From: Paracoccus sp. R12_2
Lineage (GTDB): Bacteria > Pseudomonadota > Alphaproteobacteria > Rhodobacterales > Rhodobacteraceae
Assembly (NCBI RefSeq): GCF_017744015.1
Contig: NZ_JAGHRA010000005.1
Location: 62,001 to 126,000, forward strand
Length of the DNA stretch: 64,000 nucleotides
Direction of reading: 5' to 3'
How positions within the stretch are numbered: the stretch's first letter is position 1; every line of letters starts with the position of its first letter. Positions 1 through 10,207 of the stretch are shown here, one piece after another. The position numbers and the translations under genes are program-made. Under the pieces are notes generated by a model, which saw nothing but the letters and a program-made list of their open reading frames with translations, was not told the DNA's origin and did not search any database.

Positions 1-6
1 CATCAT
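1..6 (-). CDS. Start of a leftward gene, probably the sugar-binding protein
   Basis: Only the first two codons (ATG ATG, read leftwards) are inside the window. They follow a purine-rich ribosome binding site (GGGAGAG at 14-20). The position directly after the permease gene of a ribose-type sugar ABC operon suggests the periplasmic substrate-binding subunit (EryG in the Brucella nomenclature). No coding content can be read, so the identity is inferred from context only. Confidence 0.4.
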
Positions 7-66
7 TTGTCTTCTCTCCCTTGGTTGATGGACCTGCCCTGCGGGACTGTTCCGTGGGCAGTCTTT

Positions 67-98
67 CCGCCCGGCGCGCTTTTGATTTCGCCGGGCGG
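67..98 (-). promoter_or_regulatory. Intercistronic hairpin between permease and next gene
   Basis: A perfect 10-bp inverted repeat (67-76 with 89-98, 12-nt loop) lies in the gap after the permease stop and before the next start codon. There is no T-run after it in the leftward direction, so it is not a classical terminator. In ABC operons such hairpins often protect the upstream mRNA or set the higher yield of the binding protein; that role is inferred. Confidence 0.5.
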
Positions 99-116
99 GG
101 AAGCCTGGATGCGGGG

Positions 117-1160
117 TCAGCGTTTGCGACCGCCGCCGTATTGAAGCGAGTTCAGCAGCACGGCCAGAACGATCACGGCGCCGGTGAAGACCGTTTGCCA
201 GTAGGACGACACGCCGATGATCACCAGGCCGTCCGACAGGAAGCCGATCACGAAGGCACCCAGCATGGTCCCGCGCATCGTGCCGCGCCCGCCGGTCAGT
301 GCGGCGCCGCCGATCACGACCGCCGCGATCGCCGTCAGTTCATAGGTCACGCCCGCGGTCGGACCGGCCGACGTCAGTTGCGAGGCAAGCACAAGACCCG
401 CGATCGCCGACAGCATGCCCGACAATGTATAGACGGTGATCTTCACGCGGCGGGTCGGAACACCCGACAACTCGGCCGCACGCTCGTTCCCGCCCGAGGC
501 ATATAGCCAGCGCCCGAAGGCCGAACGCGACAGCATCAGCCCGCCCAGAATGGCCAGCACCGCCAGGACGATCACCGAAATCGGCACACCGGCAATCCGG
601 TTGAAGCCCAGCCAGTCGAAGCCGGTATTGCCCAGTTCCGGGCGCCCGGACAGGTTGTTGTAGGTCAGGCCGTTGGTCATCAGCAGCGCGACACCGCGCG
701 CCACATACATGACGCCAAGCGTGGCGACAAAGGCCGGCACCTTGAAGATCGACACCAGCACGCCATTGACCGCGCCGACCAGCGCGCCCAGCACGCAGGT
801 CAGGATCACCACGGCCCATACCGGCGGATACAGGATCACCCCCGCCGCATCGATCTGAAGGCCCTGCATCATGGCGCCTGCGCTGACCCCGGCCAGCGCC
901 AGGATCGACCCAACGGACAGGTCGATCCCGCCGTTCAGGATCACCAGCAGCATGCCGATGGCAAGGATGCCGTAGATGGCGACGTGGCTGGACATGATCA
1001 GCAGGTTGCTGATCGTCAGGTAATTCGGCGACAGGATGGAAAAGACCACGATGATCGCGATCAGGGCAAAGAAGGCGCGGCCTTCCAGCAGCAGCCGACC
1101 GATGCTGAAATCGGATTTCTTCTTGTCGGCGGCAGAGGCGGTGGTCGTAGCGGCAGACAT
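117..1160 (-). CDS. eryF: Sugar ABC transporter permease (erythritol uptake)
   Basis: Integral membrane permease of the RbsC/BPD_transp_2 family, 347 residues, the usual length. Many hydrophobic segments are visible after a charged N-terminus (ADKKKSDF). It would form the channel through which the polyol enters, powered by the ATPase encoded just upstream. The start at 1160 is preceded by GAGAGAGGAAG. The permease lies 26 nt after the ATPase gene and is followed by a hairpin and the start of another gene. The substrate is inferred to be erythritol or a related polyol from the divergent ery genes; the sequence itself does not fix specificity. Confidence 0.85.
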   Translation of the reverse strand: MSAATTTASAADKKKSDFSIGRLLLEGRAFFALIAIIVVFSILSPNYLTISNLLIMSSHVAIYGILAIGMLLVILNGGIDLSVGSILALAGVSAGAMMQGLQIDAAGVILYPPVWAVVILTCVLGALVGAVNGVLVSIFKVPAFVATLGVMYVARGVALLMTNGLTYNNLSGRPELGNTGFDWLGFNRIAGVPISVIVLAVLAILGGLMLSRSAFGRWLYASGGNERAAELSGVPTRRVKITVYTLSGMLSAIAGLVLASQLTSAGPTAGVTYELTAIAAVVIGGAALTGGRGTMRGTMLGAFVIGFLSDGLVIIGVSSYWQTVFTGAVIVLAVLLNSLQYGGGRKR

Positions 1161-1186
1161 GGATTGCTTCCTCTCTCTCACGCCCG

Positions 1187-2739
<1,553 letters not shown>

Positions 2740-2743
<4 letters not shown>

Positions 2744-3405
2744 TGGATGCCGACCTCGACGGGGGTGATCATCCAGTTCTTGGGATTGATCAGGCGGAAC
2801 GCGCCGGTCACGGTTATGGTCTTGCCGGTCAGGTTTGAGGTGTCGACCGGGTCCAGCACGGCGGCCTTCATGGCGCGGTTGATGCCCGACCCGGCGTCCT
2901 GGTATTCGATCTGGTTCTTGAACTGTCCGAATTCGATATCGCCCGGTGCGTCGCGCAGATCCGTGCCGTTGATGGCCGGGCCGGTCTGGACGCGAACGGT
3001 GATGTCTTCGGGCACACCGTCGGCCTGCAACGTATAGACGCCCGATTTTCCCTCGCCGACGGTGCCCGTGACGGTCGTGAACATGATCGCCCCGGTCGAT
3101 GCGGGGGTGCCGTATTGTTCCGCCGCCGCGTCCTTGTCGGCCAGAACGGCAGGGGCCAGCGTCGCCGCGTCAACGGACTTGCCCTTCACGAACTCCGCGA
3201 TGCGCGGGAATTCGGTCTGACCATAATTGTCGGGCGAGAAGGCCTGCGCCCGTACATCGGCGTCAGAGCCAACCTGAACGACCGTGGTGTCCAGTGCCAT
3301 TGCGGCAAGAACCGCGACGGCGACGGCGGCGCTGATGATCAGCCCTCGGCGCGACGGCGCCGGGGCTTTTGGTGCAGGAGAGGTCGGGGCGGAGCCGTGT
3401 GTCAT
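2740..3405 (-). CDS. DUF2291 family membrane-anchored accessory protein of sugar ABC transporter
   Basis: 221 residues. A proline-rich cytoplasmic tail is followed by an uncleaved-looking transmembrane segment (about residues 19-38, after RRGL), then a periplasmic domain. This matches DUF2291 proteins, which are found with polyol/sugar ABC transporters of rhizobia and Rhodobacterales. Their molecular role is not known; an accessory function in transport is inferred from constant association. It is the first gene of the leftward operon and overlaps the ATPase gene by 4 nt. The start at 3405 has GAGG 8 nt upstream; an upstream in-frame start at 3480 lacks support. Confidence 0.75.
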
Positions 3406-3571
3406 GTGCAAGCCTCGAAATGCGAATTGCGGGGCGGGGCCGACGCGGCGCGGCGGCGGCGAATCAGATGAGGTCGACACAGGGGCCGCAGGAATATGTG
3501 CATGTTGTCCTCCCTTTTTCCGGGCCAGCGCCGCCGATCTTGGTGGCGGTCGGGTCGGTCCGTTCGTTTAT

Positions 3572-3599
3572 GTTATCGTAATGTGATAATGATAGTCAA
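3572..3599 (-). promoter_or_regulatory. Candidate promoter of the transporter operon with overlapping operator
   Basis: Read leftwards, TTGACT (3599-3594) is separated by 16 nt from GATAAC (3577-3572), a reasonable sigma-70-type promoter facing the DUF2291-eryE-eryF genes. The inverted repeat TTATC-N7-GATAA (3573-3589) fills the spacer and -10 element, where a repressor would block RNA polymerase. The responsible protein could be EryD or EryR; this is inference. Confidence 0.5.
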
Positions 3600-3919
3600 T
3601 AAGGATAATTCTGACCTATCGAGCGGGGGCGCTTGACGCGTCCGCGGGATGGCTGGGATCGGATTTCGAACCTCGGTATTCATTCCGCCTGACCCTCCGT
3701 TTCCTGCTTCCAGGCGCGCGTGGCTGTCGGCCATGGAGTCTGGGAAAGTATACGTATATTATGCGATAATCGCGCCTAACCAGATGCGCTTGGCGCGGCG
3801 TGCTGGCTGCGCTTGCGCATTCGTCGCGGCGCTGGGTAGATGTCCTCCTCGGGGGTTATTCTACATGAAATAAATTGCTATGTCCGAAAAAAAATACGTT
3901 CACTATGATAGCTATGTGG

Positions 3920-3949
3920 TATAATGACTGGCATCACGAAAGTTCGTGA
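3920..3949 (+). promoter_or_regulatory. Candidate eryABC promoter (-10) and 16-bp operator
   Basis: A consensus TATAAT lies at 3920-3925. The matching -35 is weak (TTCACT at 3899-3904, spacing 15), which fits an activator-dependent or tightly regulated promoter. Eight bases downstream, covering the expected transcription start, is the two-armed palindrome TCACGAA-AG-TTCGTGA (3934-3949), perfect in both 7-bp arms. This is the best operator candidate for the eryA operon, probably for its own last gene product EryD (inference). Confidence 0.6.
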
Positions 3950-3972
3950 CGATCAAGACGGGGGAGAGTCGG

Positions 3973-4029
3973 ATGATCCGCACTGAGGCGATGGCGGGAA
4001 AGGCGCGGGCGATCCATGCAGGGCGCTGA
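3973..4029 (+). CDS. 18-codon upstream reading frame overlapping the eryA start
   Basis: A small open frame begins at ATG 3973, 5 nt after the only strong ribosome binding site in the region (GGGGAGAG, 3961-3968), and ends with TGA at 4027-4029. It overlaps the eryA ATG (4016) in another frame. eryA itself has only a poor ribosome binding site, so ribosomes ending on this frame could re-initiate at eryA. A leader peptide used for translational coupling is the simplest reading; the peptide itself (Met-Ile-Arg-Thr...) matches nothing known to me. Confidence 0.45.
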   Translation: MIRTEAMAGKARAIHAGR

Positions 4030-5599
4030 TATTCTGGTCGGAATCGATGCGGGCACGTCTGTCATCAAGGCGGTGGCTTTTGACCTGACCGGCAGGCAGC
4101 TGGCGTCGTCATCCGTGCCGAATCGCTATCATGCCGGTGCCGATGGCAGCGCGACGCAGTCTCTGCCGCAGACCTGGAACGATTGCGCTGCCGCGTTGCG
4201 CGGGCTTGGCGAGAAGATCGACGGCCTTGCGGGCCGCACGGCTGCATTGTCAGTGACCGCGCAGGGCGATGGTACCTGGCTGGTCGGTCGCGATGGCCCG
4301 GTCGGTGATGCCTGGCTTTGGCTGGATGCACGCGCCGCGCCGACCGTTGCGCGACTGGCTGCCGGACCCGGCAACCGCGCGCGGTTCGAGGCGACGGGAA
4401 CCGGACTGAACACCTGCCAGCAGGGCAGCCAGATGGCGCATATGGACGCGCACGCCCCGGAACTGCTGGACGGCGCACAGGTTGCGCTGCATTGCAAGGA
4501 CTGGCTGTATCTGAACCTGACCGGCATTCGCGCAACCGACCCTTCCGAGGCCAGCTTCACCTTCGGAAACTTCCGCAGCCGCGCCTATGATGATTCGGTC
4601 ATCGATGCGCTTGGCCTGACCCACCGCCGCGCCTTGCTGCCCGAGATCATCGAGGGCACGCGGATCACCCATCCGCTGACGAAGGATGCGGCATCCCAGA
4701 CCGGATTGCGTGCGGGCACGCCGGTCTGCCTTGGCTATGTGGACATGGTGATGACAGCGCTTGGCGCAGGCGTCCATGGCGGCGCGCCGGGCGATGTCGC
4801 CTGTTCCACCGTCGGCTCGACCGGGGTGCATCTGCGCGCGGTGCATCCGGATCGGGTGCATCTGAATGCCGAGGGCACCGGCTATGTGATCTGCCTGCCG
4901 ATCCCGGATATGGTCACGCAGGTCCAGACCAACATGGCGGCAACGCTGAACCTGGACTGGATTCTGGGTGTCGCGGCCGGGATCTTGTCCGACATGGGGG
5001 CGGCGGTGACGCATCGTGACCTGATCGCGCATATGGATGGCTGGCTGGCCCGGTCACGGCCGGGCCAGATCGTCTATCACCCTTATATCTCCGAGGCGGG
5101 CGAACGCGGTCCGTTCGTCAACGCCGCCGCCCGCGCCGGTTTTGCCGGGCTGAATGCCAGCCATCGCTATCCTGACCTCATTCGCGCCGTGGCCGAGGGG
5201 CTGGGGATGGCGATGCGCGACTGCTATGCCGCGATGGGTCCGCTGCCGGGCGAGTTGCGCCTGACCGGCGGCGCTGCACGGTCGAAGGCGTTGCGCGGCA
5301 TCATGTCGGCCAGCCTGAACGCGCCCGTTCGCGTCTCTGACCGGGAAGAGGCGGGGGCTGCGGGCGCGGCGATGATGGCGGCGGTCGCCATCGGCGCCTA
5401 CCCGGACATGGATGCCTGTATCGCCGAATGGGTCACGCCGCTGCTGGGGCCGGCCGAGCCGCCGGACGCCGATCTGGTTGCCGCCTATGACCGACTGTTC
5501 CCGGCCTTCACGGCGTCGCGACAGGCGCTGCCGCCCGCGTGGGACGCGCTGTCCGCCGCCCGCGCCGCATATTCGAAAGGAAATCAGGATGAGCAATGA
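4016..5599 (+). CDS. eryA: Erythritol kinase (FGGY carbohydrate kinase family)
   Basis: Cytoplasmic kinase, 527 residues, expected to phosphorylate erythritol with ATP to L-erythritol 4-phosphate, the first step of the Brucella-type pathway. The N-terminal FGGY ATPase motif is clear (IDAGTS, about residues 10-15), and a C-terminal adenosine-binding glycine segment (LTGGAARSKAL, near residue 420) is present. First gene of eryA-eryB-eryC-adh-eryD; it overlaps eryB by 11 nt. The ATG at 4016 is the only sensible start in frame, although its ribosome binding site is weak (see the small upstream frame). A xylulokinase-like specificity cannot be excluded from sequence alone, but the neighbours make erythritol by far the best fit. 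Confidence 0.88.
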   Translation: MQGADILVGIDAGTSVIKAVAFDLTGRQLASSSVPNRYHAGADGSATQSLPQTWNDCAAALRGLGEKIDGLAGRTAALSVTAQGDGTWLVGRDGPVGDAWLWLDARAAPTVARLAAGPGNRARFEATGTGLNTCQQGSQMAHMDAHAPELLDGAQVALHCKDWLYLNLTGIRATDPSEASFTFGNFRSRAYDDSVIDALGLTHRRALLPEIIEGTRITHPLTKDAASQTGLRAGTPVCLGYVDMVMTALGAGVHGGAPGDVACSTVGSTGVHLRAVHPDRVHLNAEGTGYVICLPIPDMVTQVQTNMAATLNLDWILGVAAGILSDMGAAVTHRDLIAHMDGWLARSRPGQIVYHPYISEAGERGPFVNAAARAGFAGLNASHRYPDLIRAVAEGLGMAMRDCYAAMGPLPGELRLTGGAARSKALRGIMSASLNAPVRVSDREEAGAAGAAMMAAVAIGAYPDMDACIAEWVTPLLGPAEPPDADLVAAYDRLFPAFTASRQALPPAWDALSAARAAYSKGNQDEQ

Positions 5600-7106
5600 C
5601 AGCGACATGATCGACCTGTTCGTGATCGGCGGCGGCATCAATGGCGCCGGTGTCGCGCGGGACGCGGCGGGCCGTGGCCTGAAAGTCGTGCTGTGTGAAA
5701 AGGACGATCTGGCCGAAGGCACCTCGTCGCGGTCCGGAAAGCTGGTCCATGGCGGCCTGCGCTATCTGGAATATTACGAGTTCCGGCTGGTCCGCGAGGC
5801 CCTGATCGAGCGTGAGGTGCTGATGCGTGCGGCTCCCCATATCATCTGGCCGATGCGTTTCGTCCTGCCCCACAGCCCGCAGGACCGCCCCGCATGGTTG
5901 GTCCGTCTGGGGCTGTTTCTGTATGACCATCTGGGCGGGCGCAAGAAACTGCCTGGCACGCGCACGCTGGACCTGACCCGCGACCCCGAAGGTGCGCCGC
6001 TGCTGGATCAATACACCAAGGGCTTTGAATACAGCGATTGCTGGGTCGACGATGCGCGTCTGGTGGTGCTGAATGCCGTGGATGCCGCCGAGAAAGGGGC
6101 CGAGGTTCTGACCCGCAGCCCCTGCATCTCGGCCCGCCGCGAAGACGGTGCATGGACGGTCCAGACCCGCAACGACGTGACCGGCGAAACCCGGACCTTC
6201 CGCGCCCGCTGTCTGGTCAATTGCGCGGGGCCCTGGGTCACCGATTTCATCACCCGGGTCGCCGGCGCGAATTCGTCGCGCAATGTTCGGCTGGTCAAGG
6301 GCAGCCACATCATCGTTCCGAAGTTCTGGCCGAGCAACAACGCCTATCTGGTCCAGAATCACGACAAGCGCGTCATCTTCATCAACCCCTACGAGGGGGA
6401 CAAGGCGCTGATCGGCACCACCGATATCGCCTATGACGGAAGGGCCGAGGATGTCGCCGCCGACGAGGCCGAGATCGACTATCTGCTGAACGCCGTGAAC
6501 CGCTATTTCAAGGAGAAGCTGCGCCGATCGGACGTGTTGACGACCTTTTCGGGCGTGCGCCCGCTGTTTGACGACGGGCAGGGCAACCCTTCGGCGGTGA
6601 CGCGCGACTACGTCTTTGACCTGGACCAGGCCGGTGGGGCACCGCTGCTGAATGTCTTTGGTGGCAAGATCACCACCTTCCGCGAACTTGCCGAACGCGG
6701 CATGCACAAGCTGAAGGATATCTTTCCGCAGATGGGCGGCGACTGGACCGAGACCGCCCCGTTGCCCGGCGGTGAGATCGCCAATGCCGATTACGAAAGC
6801 TATGCCAACCTGCTGCGCGAACTGCATCCATGGATGCCGCGCAAGCTGGTTCATCACTATGGCCGCCTGTATGGCGCACGGACGAAGGATGTCGTCGCAG
6901 GCGCGATGAACCTTGCCGATCTGGGCCGACATTTCGGCGGCCAGCTGTACGAGGCAGAAGCCCGCTATCTTGTCGCGAGGGAATGGGCGCAGCGTCCCGA
7001 AGACATCCTGTGGCGGCGCACCAAGCATTATCTGCACCTGACCGAGGCACAGCGGAAGGATTTTTCCGACTGGTTCAATGCCTCTGATCTGGCCAAGGCA
7101 GCCTGA
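5589..7106 (+). CDS. eryB: Erythritol phosphate dehydrogenase, FAD-dependent (GlpD-like)
   Basis: 505 residues, glycerol-3-phosphate dehydrogenase (GlpD/DAO) family. An N-terminal FAD-binding Rossmann motif (GGGINGAG, about residues 14-21) is followed by the family signature around RSGKLVHGGLRY. In the erythritol pathway the homologue oxidises L-erythritol 4-phosphate to L-3-tetrulose 4-phosphate and passes electrons to the respiratory chain at the inner membrane. It starts within the last codons of eryA (11-nt overlap, AGGA upstream) and is followed by eryC after 9 nt. An ordinary glpD role is less likely because no other glycerol genes are present. Confidence 0.87.
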   Translation: MSNDSDMIDLFVIGGGINGAGVARDAAGRGLKVVLCEKDDLAEGTSSRSGKLVHGGLRYLEYYEFRLVREALIEREVLMRAAPHIIWPMRFVLPHSPQDRPAWLVRLGLFLYDHLGGRKKLPGTRTLDLTRDPEGAPLLDQYTKGFEYSDCWVDDARLVVLNAVDAAEKGAEVLTRSPCISARREDGAWTVQTRNDVTGETRTFRARCLVNCAGPWVTDFITRVAGANSSRNVRLVKGSHIIVPKFWPSNNAYLVQNHDKRVIFINPYEGDKALIGTTDIAYDGRAEDVAADEAEIDYLLNAVNRYFKEKLRRSDVLTTFSGVRPLFDDGQGNPSAVTRDYVFDLDQAGGAPLLNVFGGKITTFRELAERGMHKLKDIFPQMGGDWTETAPLPGGEIANADYESYANLLRELHPWMPRKLVHHYGRLYGARTKDVVAGAMNLADLGRHFGGQLYEAEARYLVAREWAQRPEDILWRRTKHYLHLTEAQRKDFSDWFNASDLAKAA

Positions 7107-7115
7107 GGAAACAAC

Positions 7116-8048
7116 ATGCCCCTGACGCTGTCCCTGAACACCAATCCGCTGGTCAATCGCTTTGCCGATCCCGATGACCTGATCGATACGGTCGCCCGTG
7201 ATCTGCGGATCCGCGACCTGCAACTGACCCATGAGTTCATCAATCCGTCATGGCCCGCCCCGGTCATCCGGCGGCTGACCCGGCAGATGGGTGCGGCGCT
7301 GGATCGCACCGGCGTGCGCGTGACCAGCGGCATGACCGGCCCCTACGGGCGGCTGAACCATTTCGGTCATCCCGACCGCGATGTGCGCCGCTACTATGTG
7401 GACTGGTTCAAGACCTTCGCGGATATCACCGCAGATCTTGGCGGAACCAGCGTCGGCACCCAGTTCGCGATCTTCACCTATCGCGATTACGATGACCCGG
7501 CGCGGCGCGAAGATCTGATCCGCATCGCCATCGATTGCTGGGCCGAGGTCGCCGCCCACGCCAAGGCCGCCGGTCTGGACTATGTCTTCTGGGAACCGAT
7601 GAGCATCGGGCGGGAGTTCGGCGAGACGATATCCGAATGCATGACGCTGCAGCACCGGCTGACGGCGGCCGATATGGCGGTGCCGATGTGGATGATGGCT
7701 GACATCGACCACGGCGATGTGACCAGCGACAATCCCGATGACTACGATCCCTATGCATGGGCGCGCGCCGTTCCGAAGGTCAGCCCGATCATCCACATCA
7801 AGCAGTCGCTGATGGACAAGGGGGGGCATCGCCCTTTTACCGCCGATTTCAACGCACGCGGCCGCATCCAGCCGGCGCCATTGCTTGCGGCCCTTGCCGA
7901 AGGCGGCGCGACCGACAACGAGATCTGCCTTGAACTCAGCTTCAAGGAGCGAGAGCCGAACGATCGCGAAGTGATCCCCCAGATCGCCGAAAGCGTCGCT
8001 TTCTGGGCGCCGCATATCGACACAGGGGCCGATAAGCTGAATATCTGA
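7116..8048 (+). CDS. eryC: Tetrulose 4-phosphate epimerase (TIM-barrel sugar phosphate isomerase/epimerase)
   Basis: 310 residues, AP endonuclease family 2 / xylose isomerase-like TIM barrel. Acidic and histidine residues typical of the metal site recur through the barrel (for example FWEPMS, MADIDHGD, HIKQS, LELSFKE). In Brucella, EryC epimerises L-3-tetrulose 4-phosphate to the D form (older papers called it a dehydrogenase). It has a good ribosome binding site (GAGGAAA) and sits between eryB and the alcohol dehydrogenase gene. Assignment rests on family resemblance plus the exact gene order eryA-eryB-eryC. Confidence 0.85.
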   Translation: MPLTLSLNTNPLVNRFADPDDLIDTVARDLRIRDLQLTHEFINPSWPAPVIRRLTRQMGAALDRTGVRVTSGMTGPYGRLNHFGHPDRDVRRYYVDWFKTFADITADLGGTSVGTQFAIFTYRDYDDPARREDLIRIAIDCWAEVAAHAKAAGLDYVFWEPMSIGREFGETISECMTLQHRLTAADMAVPMWMMADIDHGDVTSDNPDDYDPYAWARAVPKVSPIIHIKQSLMDKGGHRPFTADFNARGRIQPAPLLAALAEGGATDNEICLELSFKEREPNDREVIPQIAESVAFWAPHIDTGADKLNI

Positions 8049-8075
8049 GCCGACGAGAATTTGCAGGAGCGACAG

Positions 8076-9218
8076 ATGCAGCAATTTGCCTTTGCCACCG
8101 CCACCGAGATCCTGTTCGGCCGGGGGCAGGCGGACAGCGCACCGTCAAGGATCGCGGCGCTGGGACGTGCCGTGCTTCTGGTTCATGGCAGCAACCCGGC
8201 GCGCAGCGCCGGCTTGCGCGCGGGGCTTGAGGCAAGCGGCTGCCACGTCACCGGATTTGCCGTTGCCCGGGAACCCGACATGGCGATGATCGAGGCAGGC
8301 GTTGCTGCGGCACGTGCGGGGGGCGCGCAGGTCGTGGTGGCGATGGGGGGCGGGGCGGTCATCGATTCCGGCAAGGCGGTTGCGGCGCTCATGCCCGCGA
8401 CGCGCCCCATGCTGGATTATCTCGAGGTGGTCGGGCGCGGTCTGGCGCTGGATCACGCGCCCTTGCCCTTTGTCGCGATGCCGACGACGGCGGGCACCGG
8501 GGCCGAGGTCACGCGAAACGCGGTGATCGGCGTGCCGGAACACCACCGCAAGGTTAGCCTGCGCGATGTGCGCATGCTGCCGCGCCTTGCCTTCGTCGAC
8601 CCCGCGCTGACCGATGGCTGTCCGCGGGCCGTGACGCTTGCCTCGGGGCTGGATGCGATCACCCAGGTGATCGAACCCTATGTCAGCACCCGGGCCAACC
8701 CGATGACAGATGCCCTGTGCCGCGATGCGATCCCGCGCGGACTGGCCGCCATTCGTCGTTTGATCGAGGCAGAGGACCCTGCCGCGCGCGACGAGATGGC
8801 CTGGGTCAGCCTGTGCGGCGGGTTGGCGCTGGCCAATGCCGGGCTTGGTGCGGTGCATGGCCTGGCCGGTCCGTTGGGTGGCCTGACAGGCGCCCCGCAC
8901 GGCGCGATCTGCGGAACGCTGCTGCCGCATGTGCTGATCGCGAATCGTGGCGCGGTCGTGGACGCCGGACGGCTGGACCAGGTCGGGCGCTGGATCGGAC
9001 AGGCTTTCGAGATGCCCGAAGCATCCCTGGCCCAGGCGGCCATGGCCCTGTCCGACTGGTCTCGGGCCGCCGGGCTTCCGTCATTGCGCGAACTTGGTAT
9101 CGACAGCACGGCGCAGGACGCGGCCGCCACGGCCGCCGCTGCGTCGTCGTCGATGAAGGCGAACCCGGCGGTCCTGTCGCCGGACGATCTGCGCGCGCTG
9201 ATGCAGGCCGCCGGCTGA
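8076..9218 (+). CDS. Iron-type alcohol dehydrogenase inserted in the ery operon
   Basis: 380 residues, group III (iron-containing) alcohol dehydrogenase fold with the NAD-binding glycine motif GGGAVID (91-97) and TTAGTGAE (137-144). Of the four canonical metal ligands, Asp193, His261 and His275 are present, but the second ligand is Gln197 (motif DAITQ instead of DxxxH), and the conserved active-site His after it is Gly265. The start at 8076 has AGGAG 6 nt upstream. It lies between eryC and eryD and overlaps eryD by one base. It is not part of the classical eryABCD set; it might oxidise or reduce a C4 polyol, ketose or aldehyde intermediate. Function is not assigned. Confidence 0.8.
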   Translation: MQQFAFATATEILFGRGQADSAPSRIAALGRAVLLVHGSNPARSAGLRAGLEASGCHVTGFAVAREPDMAMIEAGVAAARAGGAQVVVAMGGGAVIDSGKAVAALMPATRPMLDYLEVVGRGLALDHAPLPFVAMPTTAGTGAEVTRNAVIGVPEHHRKVSLRDVRMLPRLAFVDPALTDGCPRAVTLASGLDAITQVIEPYVSTRANPMTDALCRDAIPRGLAAIRRLIEAEDPAARDEMAWVSLCGGLALANAGLGAVHGLAGPLGGLTGAPHGAICGTLLPHVLIANRGAVVDAGRLDQVGRWIGQAFEMPEASLAQAAMALSDWSRAAGLPSLRELGIDSTAQDAAATAAAASSSMKANPAVLSPDDLRALMQAAG

Positions 9219-10177
9219 TGGCGCGCGGCGGCGGGATCGATCCGGAACAAAGCCTCGCGATACGCGCTGCATGGCTGCATTACGCTGGCGGGCTGACACA
9301 GGCGGCGGTCGCCAAGCGGCTTGGCCTGCCGTCGGTCAAGGCACACCGGCTGATCGCGCGGGCGGTCGCGGATGGAGTGGTCAAGATGTCCATCGACGGC
9401 GAAATCGTCGAATGCGCGATGCTGGAGGACCGGCTATGCACGCGATACGGACTTGATTACTGCGAGGTCGCGCCGGATCTGGGCGAGGACGGCATTCCGC
9501 TGCGCGCCCTGGGCCTAGCCGGCGCAGCCTTCCTGCGTCGCCAGATCGAACGGGGCGAGCATCCGGTGATCGGCCTTGGCCACGGGCGGACACTTGCGGC
9601 GGCGGTGCATCAGTTGCCCCGTTTCGACGCAAGCAACGCAAGATTCGTGTCCCTGCTTGGGGGCCTGACGCGCAACTACGCGGCCAATCCCCATGACGTG
9701 ATGCATCGCCTTGCCGAAAAGACCGGGGCGCAGGCATTCGTGCTGCCGGTGCCGTTCTTCGCGAATTCCGAGAAGGATCGGGCGGTATTGCTGGCGCAGC
9801 CCGGCGTGCGCGAGATCTTCGATCTGTCGAATGCCGCGTCGTTGAAGATCGCGGGGATGGGCACGGCGGATGCGGGGGCGCAACTGGTCGCTTCGGGGAT
9901 GATCGAACCGCGCGAGATCGCCGAGATCGAGGCGGCGGGGGGCATGGGCGAGATGCTGGGACATTTCTTCGACGCGAAGGGGCGGGTGCTGCACACCACG
10001 CTGTCGGCGCGTACGCTGTCCGTGGATCTGTCCGGTCCGGCAGGCAGCCGGATCGTGGTGATCGCCGGGGGACCGGCCAAGGTCGCGGGACTGCGGGCTG
10101 TCCTGAACAGCGGCCATGTCAACGGTCTGATCACCGATGAACTGACCGCCACTGCCCTGGTCGGCGACCAGATCTGA
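9218..10177 (+). CDS. eryD: Erythritol operon regulator, SorC/DeoR-type
   Basis: 319 residues. An N-terminal helix-turn-helix (about residues 25-50, LTQAAVAKRLGLPSVKAHRL) precedes a SorC-type sugar-binding domain with the phosphate-binding GLGHGRT segment. EryD represses the ery operon in Brucella and is released by erythritol. Its ATG overlaps the dehydrogenase stop (TGATG). The palindromes upstream of eryA (3934-3949) and in the transporter promoter (3573-3589) are plausible binding sites; this is inference. Confidence 0.87.
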   Translation: MARGGGIDPEQSLAIRAAWLHYAGGLTQAAVAKRLGLPSVKAHRLIARAVADGVVKMSIDGEIVECAMLEDRLCTRYGLDYCEVAPDLGEDGIPLRALGLAGAAFLRRQIERGEHPVIGLGHGRTLAAAVHQLPRFDASNARFVSLLGGLTRNYAANPHDVMHRLAEKTGAQAFVLPVPFFANSEKDRAVLLAQPGVREIFDLSNAASLKIAGMGTADAGAQLVASGMIEPREIAEIEAAGGMGEMLGHFFDAKGRVLHTTLSARTLSVDLSGPAGSRIVVIAGGPAKVAGLRAVLNSGHVNGLITDELTATALVGDQI

Positions 10178-10207
10178 GATACCCCCTTTGTGACCGATGA
10201 AGGGGTC

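Larger units (their letters stand above)
3406..3972. other. Divergent regulatory gap of the erythritol locus
   Basis: 567 bp without a convincing gene between two divergent operons. It is clearly richer in A+T than its surroundings at 3565-3610, 3745-3772 and 3865-3935. It holds at least four palindromes: TTATC-N7-GATAA (3573-3589), TATACGTATA (3749-3758), GCGATAATCGC (3763-3773) and TCACGAA-AG-TTCGTGA (3934-3949). Short open frames here (for example 3649-3873) have no ribosome binding site or recognisable product. Confidence 0.7.

Noticed and set aside
3649..3873. 74-codon open frame in the ery regulatory gap
   Set aside because: No ribosome binding site, atypical composition, and it covers palindromes that look regulatory.
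5508..7232. 574-codon open frame antisense to eryB, and similar long antisense frames at 1271-3037, 10190-11842, 44865-47048, 47062-49125, 49177-50856 and 57270-59393
   Set aside because: These mirror strongly conserved genes on the other strand and are a by-product of GC-rich codon third positions. They lack ribosome binding sites and recognisable domains.
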